From the NCBI RefSeq assembly GCF_001888185.1, contig NZ_CP016366.1, positions 62,001-126,000 of the forward strand: DNA of 64,000 bases, given 5' to 3'. Each line of letters begins with the position of its first letter. The stretch's first letter is position 1. Below the pieces are notes generated by a model that made no database searches, was not told the origin of the DNA, and was given only the letters and a program-made list of their open reading frames with translations. The stretch is from Phaeobacter porticola (GTDB taxonomy: Bacteria; Pseudomonadota; Alphaproteobacteria; Rhodobacterales; Rhodobacteraceae). Positions 10,283 through 18,902 of the stretch are shown in pieces. The translations under genes and the position numbers were made by a program.

Positions 10283-10975
10283 GTGGCAATGACCGACAGC
10301 GTTCACATCAGCCAGGCCTTCAACATGGTCAAGTCGATGTTCATACACGAAACTATCGAATCGGATGTGCAGATCGGCGATGACGGCAGCGATTTCCATT
10401 TCGGCGGCCGCGGCGAAGACCTCGTGCTGGGCCGGGGTGGCAATGACTTTGCCTGGCTCGGCGGTGGCGACGATGTGGCCCTGGGCGGATTGGGCAATGA
10501 TGTGGTGATCGGCAATCGCGGGGACGATCTGATCTCTGGCGGCTCCGGCAACGACACGCTGCTGGGTGGGCATGGCGACGACCTGCTGGCTGATGGGGCC
10601 GGTAACGACAAGTCACGCGGCGGTAATGGCAACGATGTCCTTGTGGATGGCACCGGTTCGGACGTTTTGCATGGGGGCGCTGGTTCGGATGTCTTCCTGT
10701 TCACTCAGGCAGAGCTTTATGGCGGTGAAACAGGGGCGGACAACAACCGTTTCATCGGTGGCGGAGGCCACGACACGCTGGTGCTGCGGCTTGAGGAAGA
10801 CGCGGACATACCGGATATCGAATTTGGCCGCGGCGGCAAGATCACCATTGATGATCTGGGCATCACGGCGCGTGGCATCGAAAAGATTGAGATCGTGCAT
10901 GGTCTCGATCTGGCCGGCACAGAGTTGGAGAATCACACGCTGGCAGAGGAAGCAATGCTCTGGGGCTTCATCTAA
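10283..10975 (+). CDS. Small RTX-type calcium-binding repeat protein
   Basis: The 230-residue product contains a run of about a dozen glycine/aspartate nonapeptide repeats of the GGxGxDxxx type (for example [45 protein letters not shown]) between residues about 35 and 140. These form a calcium-binding beta-roll. The C-terminal 90 residues lack repeats and could carry a type I secretion signal. The GTG at 10283 is preceded in frame by a stop (10280-10282); an ATG at 10289 is the alternative. It begins only 11 bases after the IS right end, so the IS has replaced its native promoter region. No type I exporter genes are in the window. Confidence 0.75.
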   Translation: MAMTDSVHISQAFNMVKSMFIHETIESDVQIGDDGSDFHFGGRGEDLVLGRGGNDFAWLGGGDDVALGGLGNDVVIGNRGDDLISGGSGNDTLLGGHGDDLLADGAGNDKSRGGNGNDVLVDGTGSDVLHGGAGSDVFLFTQAELYGGETGADNNRFIGGGGHDTLVLRLEEDADIPDIEFGRGGKITIDDLGITARGIEKIEIVHGLDLAGTELENHTLAEEAMLWGFI

Positions 10976-11016
10976 TAACAGAATCTGAACAAAACCCGCT
11001 ATATTCTGATTAAATG

Positions 11017-11040
11017 CGGGGCAGGAAGTTGCCTGCCCCG
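11017..11040. terminator. GC-rich hairpin after the RTX gene
   Basis: A 9-bp perfect stem CGGGGCAGG/CCTGCCCCG with loop AAGTTG lies 42 bases after the RTX stop. There is no clear T-run on the plus side and only a weak AT-rich run on the minus side, so it is a terminator candidate rather than a firm call. Confidence 0.45.
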
Positions 11041-11192
11041 AAACCCTGTAAGGCTTTGCCATCGGCTTCGGTTCGCACGTTTTGTCTTGGCATAGCTTCC
11101 GGGCTTGTCAGTTGCGCCCTCAACGGCAACACGCCCCTGGCTGAAACTGCGATTGCGTGCCGGGGCGAAATACCATATATACCAGCCTCATA

Positions 11193-11267
11193 GGCACCTG
11201 TAGTGCAGCCAGATTGAGTGCCGTCCTCCGAAGCCAAAGGTCGCAGGTTTGAATCCTGCCGGGTGTA
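11193..11267 (+). pseudogene. Decayed tRNA-Arg(CCG)-like sequence, possible old integration site
   Basis: The T arm is well preserved: stem GCAGG/CCTGC (11243-11247 and 11255-11259) around loop TTTGAAT. A seven-base anticodon loop CTCCGAA with CCG at 11228-11230 lies at the expected distance. The 3' strand GGGTGTA can pair with GGCACCT at six of seven positions including wobbles. The D stem and anticodon stem no longer pair well, so this is unlikely to be functional. It stands just before the catabolic island that starts at 11303 and could mark an integrase attachment site. Confidence 0.35.
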
Positions 11268-11302
11268 AAGTTTTCACACTAAATTCAGTAGATTGTCTGA
11301 CG

Positions 11303-12760
11303 TCAGCGCCTATGGGGGGTTCCCCCTTGTGATAGCATCTCTGGCCTTTTGTGTTTCCAGTCATTTGCCTGTTCGATTTTTCGGCTGATGGCCAGCAACG
11401 CGCCTTCTTGCCCGAATCCTGCTGTCAATTGCACCCCGACCGGCAGGCCTGCGCCATTCCAGAACGTGGGCAGGCTGACGGCGGGTTGGCCAGTCAGGTT
11501 TGCAATCAGGGTGAACCCGAGGAAAGTAAAGAACCGGTTCATCACAGTCTCGCCAGACATTTGTGCCCCATCAAAATGGCCCAGCGTCGGCGGTGGCGTG
11601 CCCAAGGTGGGGGAAAGAACCATGTCAAACTTTGCATCATGGGCACAGATCCGGCGCGATTGGGCGTGAAACCATGCGTGATCCTGCAAATATTGTGCCG
11701 CAGAAACCTGTGTTCCGCGCGCGTACAGGAATTGGTTAAACGGCTCGCATTCTGCAGCAACCGCATCGGCAGGGCGTCCGGTGGCGGCAGAGGCTGCCAA
11801 AATCCCACGCGTTCCAGCCAGTGACCAAAGCCGGGCATAACGGGTGCGGAACTCTTCCACAGGCAGGTCAATCTGTGTCTCGATCACCTCGTGCCCCAGA
11901 TCTTGCAACAGCGCGGCCGCATCGTCCACCGCCGCCCGACAATCGGCATGGATCCGGGTGTCAAGACCGGTGTCGTAGCGCAATCCAATGCGCAACCGGC
12001 CGGGCACGCGCGCACTGGCGGCCAGAAAACTCTCGTCCGGGGGAGGTGCCGTATAAGGATCCCCAAGCGAGGGCCCAGCGGTGGCATCCAATAAGGCCGC
12101 GCTGTCACGCACCGACAGGCTCAGCACATGTTCGGCGACAATCCCCGACAGGCCTTCGCCCAGATCGGGGCCCAGCGAGTTGCGCCCGCGCGTGGGTTTC
12201 AAGCCAAACACCCCGCAACAGGACGCGGGAATTCGGATGGAGCCGGCACCGTCGCCGCCATGCGCCGCAGGGAGTATGCGGGCTGCGACCAAAGCACCGG
12301 CCCCGCCGCTGGACCCACCGGAAGAGTGATCAAGGGACCAGGGGTTGCGCGTTGGGCCGTGCAGGACAGGTTCGCAGGTGCCCAATGTGCCAAATTCGCA
12401 GGTGTTGCTGCGCCCGAGAATGCGCAAACCGGCACGGCGATAGCGCCGGATGATTTCTGAATCGTGATCCACCACATTGTTGGCAAGGGCCTGACAGGCA
12501 CCGGTCGTGATCTGCCCCTCCACATGGGCGTAAAGATCCTTGATGAAAAAGGGAACGCCCGCAAAGGGCCCCTCACCCGGCGCCGCCGGCGGTGGCACAT
12601 CATAGGTGGCAACAATCGCATTGATGGACGGGTTCACCCGGTCAATCCGCGCCAACACCTGATCTTGCAGCTCTTGTTCGGTGATCTGCTTGTCACGGAT
12701 CAGCCGCGCCAGATCGGTCATATCGCACGCTTGGTATTCTTCATCGGTCAAAATCATCAT
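11303..12760 (-). CDS. Amidase-signature family hydrolase
   Basis: The 485 residues belong to the amidase signature family, which hydrolyses amide bonds with a Ser-cisSer-Lys triad. The elements are visible: Lys74 in [11 protein letters not shown], the Gly/Ser motif [13 protein letters not shown] (cis-Ser about 150) and the nucleophile Ser174 in [12 protein letters not shown]. No signal peptide is seen, so it is cytoplasmic. It lies downstream of the binding-protein gene at 12824 in the same direction but is separated by a terminator-like hairpin, so it may be expressed at a lower level or separately. The substrate cannot be read from sequence. In this context an amide of the amine imported by the neighbouring ABC system is plausible. 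Confidence 0.85.
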   Translation of the reverse strand: MMILTDEEYQACDMTDLARLIRDKQITEQELQDQVLARIDRVNPSINAIVATYDVPPPAAPGEGPFAGVPFFIKDLYAHVEGQITTGACQALANNVVDHDSEIIRRYRRAGLRILGRSNTCEFGTLGTCEPVLHGPTRNPWSLDHSSGGSSGGAGALVAARILPAAHGGDGAGSIRIPASCCGVFGLKPTRGRNSLGPDLGEGLSGIVAEHVLSLSVRDSAALLDATAGPSLGDPYTAPPPDESFLAASARVPGRLRIGLRYDTGLDTRIHADCRAAVDDAAALLQDLGHEVIETQIDLPVEEFRTRYARLWSLAGTRGILAASAATGRPADAVAAECEPFNQFLYARGTQVSAAQYLQDHAWFHAQSRRICAHDAKFDMVLSPTLGTPPPTLGHFDGAQMSGETVMNRFFTFLGFTLIANLTGQPAVSLPTFWNGAGLPVGVQLTAGFGQEGALLAISRKIEQANDWKHKRPEMLSQGGTPHRR

Positions 12761-12778
12761 TCGGGCCTTCCTGATCGT

Positions 12779-12817
12779 AAAAAGGATGCGCCCCCCGACG
12801 AGACAGAAGGGCGCATC
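12779..12817 (-). terminator. Rho-independent terminator after the binding-protein gene
   Basis: On the minus strand a 9-bp stem GATGCGCCC/GGGCGCATC is followed by CTTTTT, a classical intrinsic terminator. It lies directly after the stop of the gene at 12824-13894 and before the amidase. Confidence 0.8.
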
Positions 12818-12823
12818 AAGGTC

Positions 12824-13894
12824 TCAGCTGGCGGAGAGCCAGGTCTCAAACCGTTTCGACAATGTCTCCTGATTGTCGATCCAGAACTCCGAGCTGAGGG
12901 GGAGAGCCGATTGAAGATTGTCAGCGGCGGTGGGCAGTTGTCTCAGCATCTCGCCGGGCAAACTTTCCAATGCTGTTTTATTGGTGATCCCATAGAGGAT
13001 TTTTTCCGGGAAACGCGCCTGTTGCTCTGGCTTGATCGCATGGGCGATGAATTGTTTTGCCAGATCCAGATGGGGGGTGCCTTTCACGATGGCCCAGAAA
13101 TCCATCCCGTAAATCTGCCCGGCCCATTCCAAGGCAAAATCTTTGCCTTCCTGGTTGGCATTGCTGACACGGCCGTTAAATGCCGCGGAATAGGCCACAT
13201 CCCCGGCGGCCAGCCGTTCAATAGGCTGCGCGCCTGTGGTCCACCAAACGATATGATCCTTGATCTCATCCAGTTTGGCAAAAGCGCGGTCCTGCCCGTC
13301 CGGTGTCGACAGCACCTGATACACCTGATCCGGGGCAACCCCATCGGCCATCAAGGCCAGCTCCAGCGTCATTTTTGGCGTCTTGCGCAGCCCCCGGCGG
13401 CCCGGCCAGGTGTCCACATCCCAAAACTCAGCCCAGGTTTCCGGGCCGTTTTCGATCTTGCTACGATCATAGGTGAAAACCATCGACCACACGAAATAGC
13501 CCACGCCGCATTCTGCCTGCGTTGCGGTTTCGACAAAATCACTCGGGTTGCCCAGTTCAGCCCAATCAAGGGGTTCGAACAGCCCTTCGTCACAGCCGGT
13601 CACCACATCATCCTGTTCCACCTGCATCACGTCAAACGACACGGTGTTGGTGCGCACCATGGCCTCCACCTTGGCCATGGCCCCGGAGTAGCTTTCTTCG
13701 TTCACAGTAACGCCAAACTCTTCGGCAAAGGGGGTGTAATACGCGTATCTCTGCGCGGTTTGCAGGCTGCCGCCCGCCCCGACCACATTCAGAGTTTTGT
13801 CTTGTGCCACTGCCGGTGTGGCCGCCAGCACTGCGGCCAGCAGAATGCCGATGGATGCACCGCAGGCGCGGTTTAAAGGTGTTTTTAAGGTCAT
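12824..13894 (-). CDS. PotD/PotF-like periplasmic substrate-binding protein (paralogue 1)
   Basis: This 356-residue extracytoplasmic binding protein has a signal peptide (ILLAAVLAATPAVAQ) and the spermidine/putrescine-type core (GGSLQTAQRYAY, FDVMQVEQDDVV, EIKDHIVWWTTGAQP, YGITNKTAL). It resembles the binding protein at 24970-25998 closely throughout. A GGAGGAAG site precedes the ATG. An AT-rich palindrome shared with the other promoters of the island lies about 20 bases upstream. It is monocistronic, bounded by the terminator at 12779. The ligand is unknown; polyamine-like compounds, amino acids or other amines fit the family. Confidence 0.88.
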   Translation of the reverse strand: MTLKTPLNRACGASIGILLAAVLAATPAVAQDKTLNVVGAGGSLQTAQRYAYYTPFAEEFGVTVNEESYSGAMAKVEAMVRTNTVSFDVMQVEQDDVVTGCDEGLFEPLDWAELGNPSDFVETATQAECGVGYFVWSMVFTYDRSKIENGPETWAEFWDVDTWPGRRGLRKTPKMTLELALMADGVAPDQVYQVLSTPDGQDRAFAKLDEIKDHIVWWTTGAQPIERLAAGDVAYSAAFNGRVSNANQEGKDFALEWAGQIYGMDFWAIVKGTPHLDLAKQFIAHAIKPEQQARFPEKILYGITNKTALESLPGEMLRQLPTAADNLQSALPLSSEFWIDNQETLSKRFETWLSAS

Positions 13895-13912
13895 GGTCTT
13901 CCTCCAGATTGG

Positions 13913-13929
13913 TGTATTATATATTATGA
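13913..13929. promoter_or_regulatory. AT-rich palindromic operator candidate A
   Basis: The minus-strand sequence ATCATAATATATAATAC contains ATAATATATAAT, one base away from the perfect palindrome ATAATATATTAT found at 17971 and 26022. It lies about 20 bases before the binding-protein start. A common regulator, most simply the GntR protein at 20043, is inferred. Confidence 0.55.
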
Positions 13930-13961
13930 TTTCTTCTATGATCTGCCTCGCGTATGTCCTG

Positions 13962-15410
13962 TCAGATCGACAGGCACAGGTATTTCAGTTCCAGGTAATC
14001 TTCGATGCCGTATTTGGATCCCTCCCGACCCAATCCCGACTGCTTGACCCCGCCAAACGGGGCCACCTCGGTCGAGATCAATCCGGTGTTGATGCCCACC
14101 ATCCCGTATTCCAGCGCCTCAGACACCCGCCAGATCCGCGACATGTCGCGGCTGTACAGATAGGACGCCAAGCCGAATTCCGTGTCATTGGCATCGGCAA
14201 TGACGTCGGCCTCGTCGGTGAAGCGAAAGACCGGGGCCACCGGACCAAAGGTTTCATCCCGCGCCACCGCCATATCCGCGGTCATGCCGGACATTACGGT
14301 GGGCTGGAAATAGGTGCCGCCCATCGCATGACGCGCGCCGCCTGTGACAAGGCTGGCCCCTTTGCTGATGGCATCCGCGATATGCGCCTCGACCTTGGTC
14401 ACGGCAGCCGCGTTGATCAGCGGGCCAATGGCCACATCCGGATCCGTGCCCGGACCGACCTGAAACTCAGCCACCCGGTCCGCCAGTCGCGCAACAAAGG
14501 CGTCGTGGATACCAGACTGGGCATAGATACGGTTGGTGCAGACACAGGTCTGGCCGCCATTTCGGTATTTCGAGACCAAAGCCCCCTCAACCGCGGCTTC
14601 AAGATCGGCATCATCAAACACGATAAACGGGGCATTGCCGCCCAATTCCAGCGACAGCTTTTTGATCTGCCCGGCACATTGACGCATCAACACCTGCCCC
14701 ACCCCAGTCGAGCCGGTAAAGGACAATTTGCGCATCTTGTCATTGTCACAAAATTCGCGCCCTGCCATGCGGCTGTCGGATGTGGGGACGATGTTCAATA
14801 CCCCACGCGGCACCCCGGCCCGTGTGGCGAGCTCTGCAAGGGCCAGCGCGGACAGCGGTGTTTCCTTGGCAGGCTTCACCACCATCGTGCACCCCGCCGC
14901 CAAAGCAGGTGCTGCTTTGCGGGTGATCATCGCGTTTGGAAAGTTCCACGGCGTGATCGCCCCCACCACACCGACCGGCTGTTTCAACACCAAGAGCCGC
15001 TTGTCAGGGTGGTGTCCGGGGATCACATCACCATAGACTCGGCGGGCCTCTTCGGAAAACCAGCGAATGAAACTGGCCCCATACAGGATCTCGCCCTTCG
15101 CCTCGACCAGAGGTTTGCCCATTTCAGCCGTCAAAAGCGCGGCCAGATCATCGGCATGACGGATCACCAGATTATACCAACAAAGCAGGATATCGGCCCG
15201 CTCGGCGGCGGTACGTGCAGCCCAGTCTGACTGTGCGCGATCTGCCGCCTCAATCGCGGTGCGGATCATCGCAAGGTCACAATCGGTAACCTGCGCAAGG
15301 GCATCCCCCGTGGCCGGATCGTGCACCGCAAATTGTGTCTCACCTGCGCGCCACGCGCCATCAATCAGGGCATGTTGGCGCATCAGTTCAGGATCGGAAA
15401 GTACCAGCAT
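13962..15410 (-). CDS. NAD(P)-dependent aldehyde dehydrogenase, succinate-semialdehyde type
   Basis: The 482 residues match the aldehyde dehydrogenase superfamily: the NAD-site and substrate segments ITPWNFPNAMITRK and FTGSTGVGQ, the general base Glu in LELGGNAPF and the catalytic Cys in GQTCVCTNR. The GQTCVC context and FGLASYLYSRD are characteristic of GabD-like succinate-semialdehyde dehydrogenases. It probably oxidises the aldehyde produced by one of the neighbouring aminotransferases. The gene lies just downstream of the ABC ATPase with 5 bases between, so it is co-transcribed. A paralogue with a similar active site occurs in the aromatic island at 41522-42991. Confidence 0.88.
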   Translation of the reverse strand: MLVLSDPELMRQHALIDGAWRAGETQFAVHDPATGDALAQVTDCDLAMIRTAIEAADRAQSDWAARTAAERADILLCWYNLVIRHADDLAALLTAEMGKPLVEAKGEILYGASFIRWFSEEARRVYGDVIPGHHPDKRLLVLKQPVGVVGAITPWNFPNAMITRKAAPALAAGCTMVVKPAKETPLSALALAELATRAGVPRGVLNIVPTSDSRMAGREFCDNDKMRKLSFTGSTGVGQVLMRQCAGQIKKLSLELGGNAPFIVFDDADLEAAVEGALVSKYRNGGQTCVCTNRIYAQSGIHDAFVARLADRVAEFQVGPGTDPDVAIGPLINAAAVTKVEAHIADAISKGASLVTGGARHAMGGTYFQPTVMSGMTADMAVARDETFGPVAPVFRFTDEADVIADANDTEFGLASYLYSRDMSRIWRVSEALEYGMVGINTGLISTEVAPFGGVKQSGLGREGSKYGIEDYLELKYLCLSI

Positions 15411-15415
15411 ATTGG

Positions 15416-16501
15416 TTATCCCGCTTCTGCAATCGGAAAGGCGCGCGCATAGCGGTCTGAAAACCGCACCCGCAGCTTATCACTGGTCACGTCATCAATG
15501 GCGCTGGCGGGCAGGCGCGCAGTGATTTCTTCACCCGATTGGGTGCGACAAATCACCGAAGCATGCGCGCCGTGATAAATGGTTTCAATCCGGTCGGCGG
15601 TGATGCCCACATCCCCCGTTTCCAACACGATCCTTTCAGGGCGCACCGACACCTGCGTCTGTTGGCCCGAGATCAGGCCACCGGCATTGTCGACCATGAC
15701 CATGGTGCCGTCTGTCAACGCCACCTTTGCCATGCCGCCCGACACAGTCGATACGGTTCCGCGCAGCATATTGGTGTCGCCAAGAAAAGAGGCGACAAAG
15801 GCATTTTCCGGTGCTTCATACAGGGTGGTTGGGTCTGCGATCTGCTGGATTTGCCCATCATTATAGACCGCAATACGATCCGACATGGTCAGCGCCTCAT
15901 CCTGATCATGGGTCACGAAAACAAAGGTCACACCCAGATTTTCATGCAGATGTTTCAGCTCGATCTGCATCTCTTCGCGCAGTTTTTTATCCAGCGCGCC
16001 AAGTGGTTCATCCATCAGCACAATTGCCGGGTTAAAAACCAGCGCACGAGCCAGCGCGACCCGCTGTTGTTGCCCCCCTGACAGTTGCGAAGGGCGACGG
16101 TCCGCAAAATGCGACAAATGCACCATGTCCAATGCAGCACGGGCCTGATCTGCGGCCTCGGATTTACCGGCCCCCCGCATGGCCAGGGGAAAGGCGACGT
16201 TTTCCAGAATGCTCATATGCGGAAACAGCGCGTAGTTCTGGAACACCATGCCAAAGTTACGCTTATGTGCCGGAATCGACGCAAGCTCGCGCTCTTCGTA
16301 CAATATCTTGCCGGCGGTGGGGCACTCAAACCCCGCGAGCATCATCAATGTGGTGCTTTTCCCCGAGCCGGACGGGCCCAGCAGAGTGATAAACTCGCCT
16401 TTTTCAATCGACAGGTTCATATCGCGCACGGCGAAAACCTCTCCGTCATAGGTCTTGTCGATGTTGCGAAACTCGACAAAAGCGCCGGTATCTGTGGTCA
16501 T
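15416..16501 (-). CDS. ABC transporter ATPase, PotA-like
   Basis: The 361-residue ATPase has Walker A GPSGSGKST (42-50), signature LSGGQQQRVALARAL, Walker B IVLMDEPLGALD, the H-loop FVTHDQDEA and a C-terminal TOBE-type regulatory domain (about 270-350). The ATG is preceded by GGGAGGAAAAT. It is the only ATPase for the two permeases at 22849-24914, although it is encoded in a different transcription unit (with the aminotransferase at 16538). It should energise import of a small cationic or amine compound. Confidence 0.92.
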   Translation of the reverse strand: MTTDTGAFVEFRNIDKTYDGEVFAVRDMNLSIEKGEFITLLGPSGSGKSTTLMMLAGFECPTAGKILYEERELASIPAHKRNFGMVFQNYALFPHMSILENVAFPLAMRGAGKSEAADQARAALDMVHLSHFADRRPSQLSGGQQQRVALARALVFNPAIVLMDEPLGALDKKLREEMQIELKHLHENLGVTFVFVTHDQDEALTMSDRIAVYNDGQIQQIADPTTLYEAPENAFVASFLGDTNMLRGTVSTVSGGMAKVALTDGTMVMVDNAGGLISGQQTQVSVRPERIVLETGDVGITADRIETIYHGAHASVICRTQSGEEITARLPASAIDDVTSDKLRVRFSDRYARAFPIAEAG

Positions 16502-16537
16502 ATTTTCCTCCCGGTAAATCGGTATTTTTCGCGCGCT

Positions 16538-17917
16538 TCAGGCGGCGGTATGAAGGTCGGCACGCGTCGTCATAAGGGCGGCGCGCAAGCGAGTGATCAT
16601 GAGGTCGAATTCGTCATCGCTTATGATGTACGGCGGACAAATTGCGATCGTGTCGCCCATGTTGCGAACAATCAGCCCCTCGCGCAGCGCGTTGTTTTCG
16701 AACCGACGACCTACGGCGAGTTCCGGCGCAAAGAAGGTGCGGCTGGCCTTGTCTGCGACCAGTTCAATCCCGGCAATAAAGCCTTCGACACGGACCTCGC
16801 CGATCATGTCGTCTGTCGCCAGCGCCTCCAGCGCGCGGGTCAGATCCTGCCCGCGCCGGGCGGTCAGTGCCGGGGCCTTCATCTCGTGGTATTGTTCCAG
16901 CGCAGCCAAAGCCACAGCCGAAGCTGTCGGGTGGCCGGAATAGGTAAACCCATGGCCAAACACGCCCAGCTGGTCGCTTTGGGCGGCGATTGCGTCATAA
17001 ACAGCGCCAGACAGTGCAACCGCCCCCATCGGGATGTAGCCAGCGGTCAGCCCCTTGGCCATCGCGATCATATCCGGCTGGGCCCCAAAGGTTTGCGACC
17101 CGAACCAGTTGCCTGTTCGTCCAAACCCACAGATCACCTCGTCCATCAACAGAAGGATCCCATGGGATTGCAACAGGGCGCTCAACCGGCTGAAATAGCC
17201 TTTCGGCGGGGTCAGAACGCCCCCTGCCCCGATGATCGGCTCCGCAATCATTGCGGCAATTGACTCTGCCCCATGCGCGGCGATCACATCTTCGATCTCG
17301 GCGATCAAACGGTCGCAATAGGCCGCTTCGGTTTCGCCCTTTTCTGCCTCGCGGAAATGACTGGGGCGCGACACCCGCACAACGCCATCTGTGGCGGGAA
17401 GGTTGAACCCGTCTTTCATATGCGACAACCCGCCGACAACGGCCCCAAAGATCGTTGATCCATGAAACGCCCCCTCGCGAGAAATGATCTTGCGCCGGTT
17501 GGGCTGGCCTTTGGCCATGTGATAATACCAGGCCATTTTGACCATGCTATCAATCGCTTCGGACCCGGAGTTGACATAGAATATCCGGGCATCATCAAGC
17601 GGAACGATCTGCGCCAGCTGTTCAGACAGTTGTGCGCACACATCATTCGAGCGGTGGTTGAAGGTGTGATAGGCAGGCAATTTTTGCAGTTGTGCGTGCG
17701 CCGCCTCGGTCAGGCGCTGATTGCTGAACCCGAGGTTGGCGTACCACAGGCCGGACATCGATTCGAGATAGTCACGACCCTGAATGTCAGAGACAAAAAC
17801 CCCGCGCCCACCCGTTAACATCAATGCACCCCGAGACTGGTGCGCAACGGCGTTGGTTTGCGAATGTAAGTGATAGCGGGCGTCAAGCGCATTAAGATGT
17901 GTGGCGTAATTGGTCAC
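16538..17917 (-). CDS. Class III (omega) aminotransferase
   Basis: This PLP enzyme transfers an amino group from an omega-amine or beta-amino compound to pyruvate or a similar acceptor. I chose GTG 17917 (459 aa) because AAAGGAA lies about nine bases upstream; a longer frame reaches back through the promoter palindrome and is unlikely. Family motifs are present: SGSEAIDSMVKMAWYYH, GAFHGSTIFGAVVGG, MDEVICGFGRTG and the Schiff-base lysine in MAKGLTAGYIPMGA. It heads an operon with the ABC ATPase and the semialdehyde dehydrogenase and is transcribed divergently from the transketolase genes. Confidence 0.87.
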   Translation of the reverse strand: MTNYATHLNALDARYHLHSQTNAVAHQSRGALMLTGGRGVFVSDIQGRDYLESMSGLWYANLGFSNQRLTEAAHAQLQKLPAYHTFNHRSNDVCAQLSEQLAQIVPLDDARIFYVNSGSEAIDSMVKMAWYYHMAKGQPNRRKIISREGAFHGSTIFGAVVGGLSHMKDGFNLPATDGVVRVSRPSHFREAEKGETEAAYCDRLIAEIEDVIAAHGAESIAAMIAEPIIGAGGVLTPPKGYFSRLSALLQSHGILLLMDEVICGFGRTGNWFGSQTFGAQPDMIAMAKGLTAGYIPMGAVALSGAVYDAIAAQSDQLGVFGHGFTYSGHPTASAVALAALEQYHEMKAPALTARRGQDLTRALEALATDDMIGEVRVEGFIAGIELVADKASRTFFAPELAVGRRFENNALREGLIVRNMGDTIAICPPYIISDDEFDLMITRLRAALMTTRADLHTAA

Positions 17918-17955
17918 GAGAACAAGTTCCTTTTGATCCCTGCTGCATTCTGCGT

Positions 17956-17992
17956 TTGACATGATAATGTATAATATATTATATGATGTCAA
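17956..17992. promoter_or_regulatory. Divergent promoter with AT-rich palindrome (operator B)
   Basis: Between the aminotransferase (minus) and transketolase (plus) genes lies the perfect 12-bp palindrome ATAATATATTAT (17971-17982). It is bracketed by TTGACAT (17956-17962) and its complement ATGTCAA (17986-17992). Each bracket can serve as a -35 box facing inward, with TTATAT 17 bases later for the plus direction and CATTAT for the minus direction. The palindrome would cover both -10 regions. The same palindrome recurs at 26022. Confidence 0.65.
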
Positions 17993-18017
17993 CGTTAATC
18001 CCAACCCGGAGGTTCAG

Positions 18018-18902
18018 ATGACATCCACACAGCCAGCCGCGCGCATACCAAAGACCGGCGCGCTCTCCCCAGATCACTTAAAATACCTGAAAGAACGTGC
18101 CCTGTTTTGCCGCCTTGAAACCGTGCGTTTGATTCAAATTGCCAAAGTCGGGCATTACACCTCGGTCTTTTCCTGTGCCGAGATTTTTGCTGCCCTTTAT
18201 TATGACACGATGCGCCTGAAACCCGGCGTGCCAGATTGGGAAGACCGCGACCGCTTTACCATGGGCAAAGGTCATGCTGCGGTGGGTCTGTACCCGATTC
18301 TTGCCGACCTTGGTTTTTTTGATCCTGCGCTGCTGGACGGATACACCAAGCTGGGCAACCCGCTGGGCGATCACCCGGATATGCGCAAGGTGCCGGGGGT
18401 GGATTTCAGCTCTGGCTCGATCGGCCACGCCATTTCCGGCGCGCTTGGCATGGTGCTCGCGGGGCGCGCCCAAGGGCGTGATTTTCATGCCTTTGCCTTG
18501 GTCGGAGATGGCGAAATGCAGGAAGGCCAGGTGTGGGAAGCCGCCTTGAGTGCCGCCCACCACGAAGCGGCCAACCTGACGGTGATCGTCGATCGCAACG
18601 GGTATCAGCTTGATGGCAATGTCGATGATGTGATCGGTGTCGAAGACCTGACGGCCAAATGGCAGGCATTCGGCTGGGACGTGCACCGCGTGGATGGCCA
18701 CGACATGACTGCCCTTGCGACGCTTTTGCGACAAGTACGTGCCGACACGAATCGCACCCGCCCCTGCTGCATTATTGCCGACACGGTAAAAGGCAAAGGG
18801 GTCAGCTATATGGAAACCGAACCGGGGTGGCACCTTGGGTATCTCGCCCCCGAGGATGAGGCCCGTGCCATTGCCGAAATCAAACAAGGAGCTGGACTAT
18901 GA
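18018..18902 (+). CDS. Transketolase-like subunit, N-terminal (ThDP-binding) half
   Basis: The 294-residue protein corresponds to the N-terminal half of transketolase. It carries the ThDP/Mg motif starting GDGEMQEGQVWEAALSAA and ending with an Asn-containing VDRNGYQLDG, and the GHYTSVFSCAEIFAALY and GKGHAAVGLYP substrate-site segments. ATG 18018 has GGAGG six bases upstream. The partner subunit follows with a 4-base overlap (ATGA). Split transketolases are common in bacterial catabolic clusters; the actual sugar or keto substrate cannot be told from the sequence. Confidence 0.88.
   Translation: MTSTQPAARIPKTGALSPDHLKYLKERALFCRLETVRLIQIAKVGHYTSVFSCAEIFAALYYDTMRLKPGVPDWEDRDRFTMGKGHAAVGLYPILADLGFFDPALLDGYTKLGNPLGDHPDMRKVPGVDFSSGSIGHAISGALGMVLAGRAQGRDFHAFALVGDGEMQEGQVWEAALSAAHHEAANLTVIVDRNGYQLDGNVDDVIGVEDLTAKWQAFGWDVHRVDGHDMTALATLLRQVRADTNRTRPCCIIADTVKGKGVSYMETEPGWHLGYLAPEDEARAIAEIKQGAGL

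Noticed and set aside
12464-13876. A 470-codon plus-strand frame
   Set aside because: It covers the complement of the amidase start and the binding-protein gene, and crosses their terminator; no protein motif is visible.
13797-15230. A 477-codon open frame on the plus strand
   Set aside because: It is antisense to a clear aldehyde dehydrogenase, and its translation is low-complexity and rich in His/Arg/Gln, as expected for the complement of GC-rich coding DNA.
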